DNA of 46,328 nucleotides, taken from positions 1 through 46,328 of the forward strand of contig JACDGM010000022.1 in assembly GCA_013815325.1 (NCBI GenBank), given 5' to 3'. Below, piece after piece: positions 20,723-29,410 of this stretch. Within the stretch, counting starts at the first letter, position 1. Each line of letters begins with the position of its first letter. Under the pieces are notes generated by a model, which worked only from the letters and a program-made list of their open reading frames with translations, made no database searches and was not told the origin of the DNA. The stretch comes from Chthoniobacterales bacterium (GTDB taxonomy: Bacteria > Verrucomicrobiota > Verrucomicrobiia > Chthoniobacterales > UBA10450). A program made the position numbers and the translations under genes.

Positions 20723-21631
20723 GTGCCGGCCATCGACCGCGTCTATATCGCGACGCACAAAGGCGACCTTCGCCTGACACGCATCTGTGTCGCGAGTGTG
20801 CGAGCATGGTACCCCAGGATCCCCATCTTTCTCCTGAAGGATGAGGTCAACGGCTCGTTTGACACGCGGGAGATCGAAGCGCGCTGGAACGTGGGAGTAT
20901 GGAAAACCGAAGGCCGCGCTTTTGGCTGGGGCTTCATCAAACTGGAGCCACTGTTCGGCGCTGACAAAATTCGATATTTGATTCTCGACTCCGACATCGT
21001 ATTTCTCGGGCGCGTGATCGACGCGCTGGAGCATTTTGACACTGATTTCGTAGTCCAGCAGGAGACGCAGGCACCCACCGAAATATCTCGGCTCTATTTC
21101 GATGCGCTCCGGGTGCGTGCTACGCTGAATCCCTCTTTCGCCGGTAACCCATTCACGTTCAATACCGGCCAGTACGTTGCAACGTCGGGTCTCATCCTGC
21201 GTGAAGATTTCAAGGATCTCGTAGATTGGGCTGAACCGCGACGTGTGCGGTATCCGGAGATGTTCAATCCAAGCGATCAGGGTGTGCTCAACTACGTTCT
21301 TGGCGAAATGGCCAGCACAGGCGCGATCACGGTGACGCGCTCACCTTTCATGAAATGGGGCCGCGAGGAAATCGCGCAATTCGACGTCGATGAATTGAAC
21401 AGCGACTCTCCCTACCCGTTCCTCATTCATTGGGCCGGCTTGAAGCACGTTCGCCTCCGGAGAATGCCACGTGCCGATATTCTCCGACATTTCGAGGACA
21501 TGTATTACGAAAGGATCCCGCTGGGTTGGGCGACGAGCCGGCTGAGGATTGCGGAGGAGGAAGGCCACCGATGGCGTGGTCGTGTCCAGCGTCTCTTGAG
21601 GCGGATGATGCCTCCGCCGCGAGCTGCGTGA
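20723..21631 (+). CDS. Putative GT-A glycosyltransferase (GT8-like)
   Basis: 302 residues from GTG 20723. VYIATHKGDLRLTRICVASV is a nucleotide-binding start, and YLILDSDIVFLG (Asp89 and Asp91) is a DXD motif in the LD-S-D context of GT8-like enzymes. GWGFIKLEPLF, SDQGVLNYVLG and FLIHWAG are also typical of that group. No signal peptide or membrane span. A longer frame from ATG 20678 overlaps the upstream gene and lacks family resemblance there. Substrate unknown. Confidence 0.75.
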   Translation: MPAIDRVYIATHKGDLRLTRICVASVRAWYPRIPIFLLKDEVNGSFDTREIEARWNVGVWKTEGRAFGWGFIKLEPLFGADKIRYLILDSDIVFLGRVIDALEHFDTDFVVQQETQAPTEISRLYFDALRVRATLNPSFAGNPFTFNTGQYVATSGLILREDFKDLVDWAEPRRVRYPEMFNPSDQGVLNYVLGEMASTGAITVTRSPFMKWGREEIAQFDVDELNSDSPYPFLIHWAGLKHVRLRRMPRADILRHFEDMYYERIPLGWATSRLRIAEEEGHRWRGRVQRLLRRMMPPPRAA

Positions 21632-22764
21632 CATTGCCGGCACCGAAGATGCGCGCGAATTATGTCACGAATCTCGCGCGCAATGAATCGAGTGGAGGAT
21701 GGAGCGGTTTCAACGTCGCGATATATGAAAGCATGGGGCGTCACTTCGACCTGCACTATACGGGACCGGTTGTGCCTCCCGAAGACCTGGTGTCGAAGAT
21801 CAGATCAAAGGTTCGCAGATCGCTTGGCGGCAAAGGTGTCTTTCCGTTTTTCTCAGCGCACCGCCTGCAGGCCTTTGCTCGCATGACGGATGCGCTCGTC
21901 GATCACACCGCCGTTTTGGATTGCTTTCATGGCTCGACACCGTGGATTGATTACCATCCTCCCGTGCCGTACTCCTGTTACCTCGATGTGTGTTTCGCCA
22001 CGTACATGAGTGTGTACCACGATCGCGATCGTTTCCAGCGCGCGGACCTCGAGAGAATAGAGCTGCAGGAGGCGTCGTGGCTGCGGAGCGCAGCGAGGGT
22101 GTTTTTCTCGTCACAATGGGCGCTCGACGCTGCCGTGAGCTCGTACGGCATAGAACGCAACACCCTGCGTGTAGCTGGACTGGGAGGACATGTACCCGTC
22201 CCAGCGGCCGATGAGTATGCTGGGGGTCGAGAGTTTTTGTTCATCGCGCTCGATTTTGCCGGCAAGGGTGGGGATGTGTGCGTCGACGCATTTGCTCGTG
22301 TGCGGGAACGCCATCCCGAGGCGACGCTTCGCATTGTGGGGGAACGTCCGCCGTCTCGTGTTTCTGAAGCACCGGGTGTGATCTACGAGGGATATCTCCG
22401 AAAGTCGGTGCCCGGCGAGTTGCGTCGCTTGCAGGAAATCTTCGCTGCTGCGTTTGCGCTCGTGCATCCAACGGTTCGGGATGCGACGCCGCAGGTGATC
22501 GTCGAGGCGCAGTATCATGGCTGCCCCGCCATCGCTCCTCGCAGCTTCGGCATTCCGGAAATGGTCATGGATGGAGTTACCGGATGGCTGGTGGACGCCC
22601 CGCCGACGGTCGACGATGTTGTTGATCGAATGCTCAATTTGCTGACCAACGCGGAGGACTATCGGGCAATGAGATGTGCAGCGCGAGCACACGCCCTTGC
22701 GCGATTCACCTGGCAACAGGTAGGCGATCGCATGGCGGCAGAGCTCATGTCGGAGCTGGCGTAG
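21628..22764 (+). CDS. GT4-like glycosyltransferase with variant EX7E motif
   Basis: 378 residues. YVTNLARNESSGGWSGFNVA is a glycine-rich acceptor loop, and the donor domain includes LFIALDFAGKGGDVCVDAF and ATLRIVGERP. The usual EX7E is DATPQVIVE, with Asp in the first acidic position. GTG 21628 gives a GTGA overlap; an in-frame upstream ATG at 21430 translates the neighbour out of frame and was not used. ATG 21649 is a possible shorter start. Confidence 0.82.
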   Translation: MTLPAPKMRANYVTNLARNESSGGWSGFNVAIYESMGRHFDLHYTGPVVPPEDLVSKIRSKVRRSLGGKGVFPFFSAHRLQAFARMTDALVDHTAVLDCFHGSTPWIDYHPPVPYSCYLDVCFATYMSVYHDRDRFQRADLERIELQEASWLRSAARVFFSSQWALDAAVSSYGIERNTLRVAGLGGHVPVPAADEYAGGREFLFIALDFAGKGGDVCVDAFARVRERHPEATLRIVGERPPSRVSEAPGVIYEGYLRKSVPGELRRLQEIFAAAFALVHPTVRDATPQVIVEAQYHGCPAIAPRSFGIPEMVMDGVTGWLVDAPPTVDDVVDRMLNLLTNAEDYRAMRCAARAHALARFTWQQVGDRMAAELMSELA

Positions 22765-23876
22765 TGCGCGTCCTGTTCGTGGGCTACATGGGCCGTGGCC
22801 AAACGTCGGGCATGCGCTGCGCTGCCTTCAAACGACTTGGATATGATGTCGCGGCGGTGGATGCTGGTACTTTGTGGCAGGGAGCGAGCTATGTCGCACG
22901 ACAGCTCGGCCAGCGCTTGTTGCATGGTCAGCGCATTGAGCGATTCAATGCGCGCGTCGTAGCTGTGGCAACTCGGCACGAACCGCAACTGGTCTGGGCC
23001 GAAAAGCAAGAGTACCTCTATCCCGAAACGATTGAAGCGTTGCAGAAACGCGGCGCACTGACCGTTCACTACAATCCCGATCCTTATTTCTCACTGGATT
23101 GGAAACGAACGCCGCTAGCGGATGCCTGTCTGACGCTCTATGACATTTTCGTGGTGACCAAGCGGTACGAGCTCGACGACTATCGTCGGTACACTCGCGG
23201 ACAGATCGTCTACTCGGCTTTGGGTTACGATCCAGTCGGACATGCACCGGTCACAGTGCCCCAGGATCCCAGCCAGCGCGTTGTGTTCGTCGGAGGGTGG
23301 GAGCCGCGGCGAGAGCGGTTGCTGAAGCTCGCGAGGTTGGAGACTGAGGGAGTTGCGGTGTGGGGATACGGCTGGGCGCTCGCGCAGCGGTCACGGCTCG
23401 ATATCCTGCGTGCCGTACGTCTCGGCCGCCTCGATCCAGCGCACCAGTTGTATTTTGGAATGCGACACCCTTCTCTGGCCCCGGCAATTCGCAGCGGTGA
23501 AGGAAGAAACGGAGAGATCTATGAGGAGCTATACGCTACCGCGGTGGGCGCTTCCGCCATTTCACTCGGATTTGTCCGTGAGGTCTGCCCTGATCAGCAC
23601 ACCACGCGCACGTTTGAGATACCGGCGCTAGGTGGATTTATGCTCGCCGATCGAACCCAGGAGCACCTCGAGCTGTTCGAGGAAGGCAAGGAGGCGGAGT
23701 ACTTCGAGAGCGCCGAAGAGTTCTCCGAGAAGGTTCGCTTCTATCTCGCAAATGAAGGTGCTCGTAGTCGCATTGCTCGCGCGGGTCATGAGCGCTGCAT
23801 GACTTCCGGCTATTCCTATGATGACCGCATCCGAGTGGTTATGGCCTCGCTTCAGGTAGGAGCACCTGTGGCATGA
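22764..23876 (+). CDS. CgeB-like glycosyltransferase family 1 protein
   Basis: 370 residues. VRVLFVGYMGRGQTSGMRCA opens the N-terminal domain, and HYNPDPYFSLDWKRTPL is typical of the CgeB/DUF3880 group. The C-terminal Glyco_trans_1_2-type domain has VFVGGWEPRRERLL, ISLGFVREVCPDQHTTRTFE and IPALGGFMLADRTQEHLELF. GTG 22764 shares one base with the upstream TAG. CgeB-like proteins are found in glycosylation and spore-coat loci, and their donors are mostly unassigned. Confidence 0.83.
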   Translation: MRVLFVGYMGRGQTSGMRCAAFKRLGYDVAAVDAGTLWQGASYVARQLGQRLLHGQRIERFNARVVAVATRHEPQLVWAEKQEYLYPETIEALQKRGALTVHYNPDPYFSLDWKRTPLADACLTLYDIFVVTKRYELDDYRRYTRGQIVYSALGYDPVGHAPVTVPQDPSQRVVFVGGWEPRRERLLKLARLETEGVAVWGYGWALAQRSRLDILRAVRLGRLDPAHQLYFGMRHPSLAPAIRSGEGRNGEIYEELYATAVGASAISLGFVREVCPDQHTTRTFEIPALGGFMLADRTQEHLELFEEGKEAEYFESAEEFSEKVRFYLANEGARSRIARAGHERCMTSGYSYDDRIRVVMASLQVGAPVA

Positions 23877-25363
23877 TGCCAACTCGAACTCGCGCCGAGC
23901 CACTATTTCGGGCGCTAGCGTTCGTTGTCATGGTGACGCCGCTTATCGTCTCAATGGTAGTGGAGTCCCCTTTGCCCCTGTCGACGCGCATGCAGGGCGG
24001 CATCTGCTGGCTGCTGTGTCTTTTCCCGGGGTGGATGTACCTCGGCCAAGGGCCTGCGATCAGGCGACCGATTCCATTGATACCGCTGATCGGGCTGCTG
24101 TATGGACTGTACTACGCCCTGCCTCCTGCGTTGGGTACGTACAATCAACACTATCGGATCATCCTTAATCCAACTCGTGATTACGACGATGCTGTTTTTG
24201 CAGCGCTGCTGGGTTGGCTTGCGCTCGGTGCAGGATATGTTCTGGCAAAGCTCGTCATTCCCGCGAAGGCGGCCGTCGCGTTCGGCGAGGTGAGCATCGC
24301 GAGAAGGCAGTTCTTTGGCCTCGTCCTGATGATCACTGGACTCGTACTGGAAGCAGGGCGCCGCTTCGCGCCAATTCCATCCGAGATAGCCGGCGTTTTG
24401 ATCTTCGTGACGAGCCTTGGCTGGTTTGGAAGCGGATTGCTCATTACACTGGCGGTTCAAAGGAAACTCTCGATACCTGTTCTCCTCATCACATATACCG
24501 GTGCTCTCGGATTCTTCCTGCTTGCCATCGAAAGCGGTACGCTATCTGGGGCGGCGTGGTACGGGATTGTAATCGTCGCTTCTGGACTCATAGGACACGG
24601 CGCGCTGAAAACGAGTTGGCTCGTGGGAATCGTGCTAACCGCGTTACTAGTGTTTTCATTGCGCGGCGTCACTCAGGAATACCGAAAACGAGTCTGGGAG
24701 CAGGGCGAGGGCGCTACCATAACTGCACGCTTGAAGATTCGCTTCAAGCTGCTCAAGGAACGCGTTGATAATGTCGGCGTTGCCGAGACAATTTCTGCTG
24801 GATTCGAGACGACATCCGAACGTTCTGCGAATCTGGATGTCTTCGCGGACGTCATCCGTCGGACGCCCGTTGAAATACCCTACTGGGACGGAGAAACCTA
24901 TCTGTCCCTGGTAGGGTCGTTCGTGCCTCGCTTCCTCTGGCCAGACAAACCATCGAAGGAGCTGGGACAGGGCTTTGGCCATCGTTACGAGTATCTGGAT
25001 TCACACGATCAAGGAACCTCCTTCAACTTCCCGATACTCGTGGAGGCGTACGCGAATTTCGGCATGGGTGGGGTCGTCCTTGTCATGTGGATATGTGGAG
25101 CGATCTACATGATCGTCGAACGTGCCGTGAATATTCCAGGTCAGAGTGATCTTCTCTCCCTCGCAGGCGTCGTTCTCATCATCCCCCTGACCAATATCGA
25201 GTCCGACTTTTCGCTGGGATTCGGAGGATTGGTGATGAACAGTATTGCGCTGGGAATTGTCCTTCGTGCCATACGTGGCAAACCCGGCGATGAGCTGACT
25301 CCGCTCCGTCCGCGGTCGCCGTCCCTCATCCATCCCGTGAGAATAGCTCCTTCGGATCGTTGA
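23873..25363 (+). CDS. wzy: O-antigen polymerase-like membrane protein (Wzy type)
   Basis: 496-residue inner-membrane protein with roughly a dozen hydrophobic spans. A large non-membrane loop (about 265-385) includes YWDGETYLSLVGSFVPRFLW, then PDKPSK and FNFPILVEAYANFGMGG, features of Wzy/EpsG-type polymerases. It would join flipped lipid-linked repeats in the periplasm. It overlaps the CgeB-like gene as ATGA. The only recognisable flippase in the window is at 42910. Its presence beside a Wzm/Wzt exporter is unusual, since ABC-exported chains do not need Wzy. Confidence 0.85.
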   Translation: MMPTRTRAEPLFRALAFVVMVTPLIVSMVVESPLPLSTRMQGGICWLLCLFPGWMYLGQGPAIRRPIPLIPLIGLLYGLYYALPPALGTYNQHYRIILNPTRDYDDAVFAALLGWLALGAGYVLAKLVIPAKAAVAFGEVSIARRQFFGLVLMITGLVLEAGRRFAPIPSEIAGVLIFVTSLGWFGSGLLITLAVQRKLSIPVLLITYTGALGFFLLAIESGTLSGAAWYGIVIVASGLIGHGALKTSWLVGIVLTALLVFSLRGVTQEYRKRVWEQGEGATITARLKIRFKLLKERVDNVGVAETISAGFETTSERSANLDVFADVIRRTPVEIPYWDGETYLSLVGSFVPRFLWPDKPSKELGQGFGHRYEYLDSHDQGTSFNFPILVEAYANFGMGGVVLVMWICGAIYMIVERAVNIPGQSDLLSLAGVVLIIPLTNIESDFSLGFGGLVMNSIALGIVLRAIRGKPGDELTPLRPRSPSLIHPVRIAPSDR

Positions 25364-26448
25364 TCTCCCTGCGACTTGGACCTACCGGTCGGCCATCGCT
25401 CGGCGCAATTACGCTCGAGAGAAATGGCGATGGAGTCGCGTACGCAGGAGTGCTCCTGCAGCGAGCGCTCGCATCGCTCACTGGAAAGGATCCTTACGTG
25501 CTCCAGCTCGCGCCGACAGCCATACAAGGCCCTTCTCGGCGCGAGGAGGCGCGATTTGTTTTGCGACTCGGTGCCTCTCAGCTCCTGCATCCCGATTCAT
25601 GGTGGCTCTTCAATCACGTAGGCATTGCCAGAGCCATGGGAATCATTCCGCGTCCAATACGGCGACCATACGCGGTCCTGTTGTGCGGCATTGAGGTGTG
25701 GGATCCCGCGTTGAGCGCAGACAGAAAAGCGACTTTGCGGAACGCGCATGCTCGGATTGCCATCTCCGAGCTGACCGCATGCCGTGTGCGGGACGCACAT
25801 TGCGATGTTGGATCGGTGGTAGCCTGCCCTCTCGCTCTGCTGCCGGAATATTCGGGGACGGTCGCAGCCGATAGAGCGTTGCTCGAACAGATTCGCAAAT
25901 CGAGTGTGCTCATCGTCGGCCGCATGAGCGCACGCGAGCGCTACAAAGGGCACGATCAGCTCCTGGAATCTTGGCCTCGGGTGCTGCGGGTAGTACCTGG
26001 TGCACAGTTGGTTGTGGCGGGCAAAGGCGACGATCTCGAGCGACTACGAGCGAAAGCCGGCGCGCTAGGTATCGGAGGAGATGTTCTATTTCCTGGATTC
26101 GTTTCGGAAGAAACGTTGGCGGCGTTACGCGAGCGAGTGTCGGTTTTCGCGATGCCCAGCAGCGGAGAGGGATTTGGCCTTGTCTACCTCGATGCGATGC
26201 GCGCCGCGCTGCCATGCATCGGAGGATCGCGCGACGCCGGCGCCGAAGTGATTGTGGATGGGGAGACGGGGATCTGCGTGGACCCCTCGGACACGGAAGC
26301 GCTCAGTAGCGCCGTTTCGCTTCTGCTCACGACGCCCGAACTGCGCGAGGCGTATGGGGCGGCAGGTCGGCGGCGGTTCGACGCCGTCTTCACCTTCGAG
26401 CGCTACTGCGAACGGCTCCTCCCGATCCTTCGCAATGCCTTCACGTGA
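25360..26448 (+). CDS. GT4-family glycosyltransferase, TTG start
   Basis: 362 residues. The N-terminal half has GVAYAGVLLQRALASL and YAVLLCGIEVWDPALS, and the donor half has LIVGRMSARERYKGHDQLLE and LVVAGKGDDLERL. The EX7E equivalent is EGFGLVYLD, with Asp in place of the second Glu. The start is TTG 25360, forming a TTGA overlap with the polymerase stop; no better start lies near the conserved N-terminus. Substrate unknown. Confidence 0.85.
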   Translation: MISLRLGPTGRPSLGAITLERNGDGVAYAGVLLQRALASLTGKDPYVLQLAPTAIQGPSRREEARFVLRLGASQLLHPDSWWLFNHVGIARAMGIIPRPIRRPYAVLLCGIEVWDPALSADRKATLRNAHARIAISELTACRVRDAHCDVGSVVACPLALLPEYSGTVAADRALLEQIRKSSVLIVGRMSARERYKGHDQLLESWPRVLRVVPGAQLVVAGKGDDLERLRAKAGALGIGGDVLFPGFVSEETLAALRERVSVFAMPSSGEGFGLVYLDAMRAALPCIGGSRDAGAEVIVDGETGICVDPSDTEALSSAVSLLLTTPELREAYGAAGRRRFDAVFTFERYCERLLPILRNAFT

Positions 26449-27581
26449 GGGTTCTGCATGTTGCGCCAAATCTGTCGCGCGCATACGGAGGACCCACGTA
26501 CTCGCTCGCCGGATATGCGGCTGCTGCGGGAGACGCGGGCGCCCAGGTTACGATCCTCGCGCCACGTCCTCCCATTGCCGATGCTGCCTGGATGCTGACG
26601 CAGGTTCCGCAGGCGGCGCTGGAGCTGTTCGCGTCGCACGGTGAGAGCGCCTTTGTCGCATCCCCGCAGCTGCAAGCCTGGCTTCGAAAGCATGGCGGCG
26701 CTTTCGACGTGATTCACGTCCACGGACTGCTCAATTCCGTCAGCTCGCTCTCGGCACGGTTGTGTGTGCGAAGCGGATGGCCCGTCGTGATCCGTCCCTT
26801 CGGCACCCTTTCCCGGTATACACTTTCTCACCGGCGCGGGATGCTGAAGTGGCTGTATTTCTCGATGCTCGATCGTCCCATCCTGCGTCGCGTATCCGCA
26901 ATACATTTTACGACGACTGCCGAGCGTGAAGAGTCGCTGGGTCATGGAATAGTATGGGGCGAACGCGCTTTCGTGGTTCCCCCACCCGCGGGGAAGAGCT
27001 TCTCGCCGCCTGCGCGGCCTGCGCGCGCTTCGGCGAACGTGCTATCGCTCGGTCGCCTCAACCCGGTGAAACGTCTCGAATTGCTGCTTGAGGCGTGGCC
27101 TCTTGTAATGGAGCGAATTCCAGCGGCCTGTCTCACTATAGCGGGAAACGGTGACTCCGCCTACGCAGAGTCGTTGAGAAAGAAAGGATCACCTTACGGA
27201 GAATCCGTGCGCTTCGTAGGCGCTGTCGACGACGAGGGCAAGCGCGCCTTGTATCTGGATGGCGACGTGTTCGTTCTTCCGTCGTTCCACGAGAATTTCG
27301 GCATCGCGGTTCTGGAAGCGCTTGGCGCGGGACTGCCGGTCGTAGTTACACCGGAAGTGCAGCTCGCTTCATTCGTACGAGAGAACCGACTGGGTCTCGT
27401 GACGGAAGGAAATGTCAGCGCGCTCGCCAGTGGCATCATATTGGCGCTCGAGGACCAAGTGCTACGGGCGCGCTGCCGCCGCGATGGCGAGCGCATCGTC
27501 TCGGAAAGCTTCTCACGGCCGATCGTTGGTGAAGCGCTGATGCGCATGTATCGGTTCGCGCTCGCTCATCCCCCAAGCTGA
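26445..27581 (+). CDS. GT4-family glycosyltransferase
   Basis: 378-residue GT-B enzyme. It starts MRVLHVAPNLSRAYGGPTYS, with the glycine-rich loop. FDVIHVHGLLNSVSS marks the acceptor domain, and LSLGRLNPVKRLELLLEAWP plus the EX7E stretch ENFGIAVLEALGAG mark the donor domain. GTG 26445 overlaps the previous stop as GTGA. It is the last glycosyltransferase of the long coupled run; a 13-base gap precedes the carbamoyltransferase. Confidence 0.9.
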   Translation: MRVLHVAPNLSRAYGGPTYSLAGYAAAAGDAGAQVTILAPRPPIADAAWMLTQVPQAALELFASHGESAFVASPQLQAWLRKHGGAFDVIHVHGLLNSVSSLSARLCVRSGWPVVIRPFGTLSRYTLSHRRGMLKWLYFSMLDRPILRRVSAIHFTTTAEREESLGHGIVWGERAFVVPPPAGKSFSPPARPARASANVLSLGRLNPVKRLELLLEAWPLVMERIPAACLTIAGNGDSAYAESLRKKGSPYGESVRFVGAVDDEGKRALYLDGDVFVLPSFHENFGIAVLEALGAGLPVVVTPEVQLASFVRENRLGLVTEGNVSALASGIILALEDQVLRARCRRDGERIVSESFSRPIVGEALMRMYRFALAHPPS

Positions 27582-27594
27582 GGCAGTCGTTCGC

Positions 27595-29364
27595 ATGTAC
27601 GTTCTCGGAATTAACGCCTATCACGGCGACGTTTCGGCGGTCCTGCTCAAGGATGGCCAGCTCTTGATGGCACTTGAGGAAGAGCGTTTTCGGCGCGTGA
27701 AACACTGGGCGGGCTTCCCGACGCTCGCTATTGGTAAGTGTCTCGAACATGCCGGCATCGCAGGCGGCGAGATCGGGCATATCGCGATCAGTCGCGATCC
27801 CCGCGCAAATCTATTGCGGAAAGCAAGGTTTGCTCTGACGAGCCGTCCCGATATCAAGCTGGTTCGGGATCGTCTGAAGAATTCGAAGAAGCTGCGAGGA
27901 GTGCGCGAGCCGCTCGCGGACGCGTTGCAGTTGCCTGTGGATCAACTTCCAACAATTCATTATGTAGAGCATCATCCATCACACCTCGCCAGTGCCTTTT
28001 TCGTCTCGCCGTTCGAGGACGCATCGGTGTGTGCGATCGATGGATTCGGGGACTTTGTCAGTACTTCGATGGCCTCGGGTCGAAGCAACCGACTTGACGT
28101 GCTCGAGCGCGTGTTCTTCCCTCACTCACTGGGAATTCTGTACACCGCGATCACTCAGCACTTGGGTTTTCTGGGCTATGGCGATGAGTTCAAAGTGATG
28201 GGCCTTGCTCCGTACGGAAAACCCGAGTATCTGGATGTACTGCGGAAGCTCGTGAGGTTGAAGAGAGGGGGAACCTTCGAGCTCGCGCTGCAATATTTTC
28301 GTCATTGGAGCGACGACGTGCAAATGGAGTGGGATGAGGGTTATCCCACTATGGGCCTCGTCTATTCGGATCAACTCGACCGCCTCCTCGGCCCCGCACG
28401 AAAGAAGGACGAACCGCTCACCGAGCACCACGAGAATCTCGCGCGGTCCCTTCAAGCAGTCTACGAGGAATGCGCCTTCCACGTACTCAATGGTCTGTGG
28501 GAGAGAACGAAGAATCCGCGACTCTGCCTGGCGGGCGGGTGTGCCATGAACAGTGTGGCTAATGGCAAGGTCCGGGCAAAAACACCATTCACAGAGCTCT
28601 ACATCCAGCCCGCTGCGGGGGACAACGGCACCGCATTGGGGGCAGCCTACTACGTGTGGAATCAGGTACTTGGAAAGCCGCGATCCTTCGTCATGGAACA
28701 TGGCTACTGGGGCACCTCCTATCCCGAGTTCGACCTCTCCTCGATTATGGACAGGCGAGAAGATGAGGAATGGAGCTACGAACAAACCGAGGTGCCAGAC
28801 GAAGGCGCGCTGTGTCGCATCGGTGCACAGCTTATCGCAGATGGGAACGTGGTGGGGTGGTTTCAGGGTCGGATGGAGTGGGGCGCGCGCGCGCTGGGCA
28901 ATCGCAGCATCCTGGCCGACCCGCGCCGAGCGGACATGCGCGATCTGATCAACACCAAGATCAAGTTTCGCGAGAAGTTCCGCCCATTCGCACCGTCGAT
29001 TCTAGAGGAGGCGCTTTCTGATTATTTCGTGGACGCAGCCCCCGACCCATTCATGCAGCAAGTATACCCCGTGCGGGCTGACAAGCGTGCGGTGCTTCCC
29101 GCTATCACGCACGCCGACGGAACGGGGCGGCTGCAGACTGTGAGCGAGCGTACAAACCTTCGCTACTATCGTCTCATTCGCGAGTTTGCCAACATAACGG
29201 GGGTGCCTGTCCTCCTCAATACGAGCTTCAACGAAAACGAGCCAATCGTAGACACGCCCACGCAGGCACTCGACTGTTTCTTGCGCACGAGAATGGACGC
29301 CATCATTGTGGGAAACACGGTGATCCAGAGACAGCGGGCAAAACAGCCGGTTACGTTACGGTAA
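27595..29364 (+). CDS. NodU/CmcH-family carbamoyltransferase
   Basis: 589-residue cytosolic enzyme using carbamoyl phosphate and ATP to carbamoylate a hydroxyl, as NodU does on Nod factors. The N-terminal Kae1-like domain starts VLGINAYHGDVSAVLLKDGQ. The metal-binding histidines are in VEHHPSHLASAFF, and CAIDGFGDF follows. LAGGCAMNSVANGK, QPAAGDNGTALGAA and GARALGNRSILADPR belong to the ATP-binding and C-terminal domains. Length is normal for the family. In this locus a sugar of the polysaccharide is the likely acceptor. Confidence 0.93.
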   Translation: MYVLGINAYHGDVSAVLLKDGQLLMALEEERFRRVKHWAGFPTLAIGKCLEHAGIAGGEIGHIAISRDPRANLLRKARFALTSRPDIKLVRDRLKNSKKLRGVREPLADALQLPVDQLPTIHYVEHHPSHLASAFFVSPFEDASVCAIDGFGDFVSTSMASGRSNRLDVLERVFFPHSLGILYTAITQHLGFLGYGDEFKVMGLAPYGKPEYLDVLRKLVRLKRGGTFELALQYFRHWSDDVQMEWDEGYPTMGLVYSDQLDRLLGPARKKDEPLTEHHENLARSLQAVYEECAFHVLNGLWERTKNPRLCLAGGCAMNSVANGKVRAKTPFTELYIQPAAGDNGTALGAAYYVWNQVLGKPRSFVMEHGYWGTSYPEFDLSSIMDRREDEEWSYEQTEVPDEGALCRIGAQLIADGNVVGWFQGRMEWGARALGNRSILADPRRADMRDLINTKIKFREKFRPFAPSILEEALSDYFVDAAPDPFMQQVYPVRADKRAVLPAITHADGTGRLQTVSERTNLRYYRLIREFANITGVPVLLNTSFNENEPIVDTPTQALDCFLRTRMDAIIVGNTVIQRQRAKQPVTLR

Positions 29365-29410
29365 TGCTGCGAATTCGCATTCTTCGCTACTGACCTCTTC
29401 GCCACGGTCA

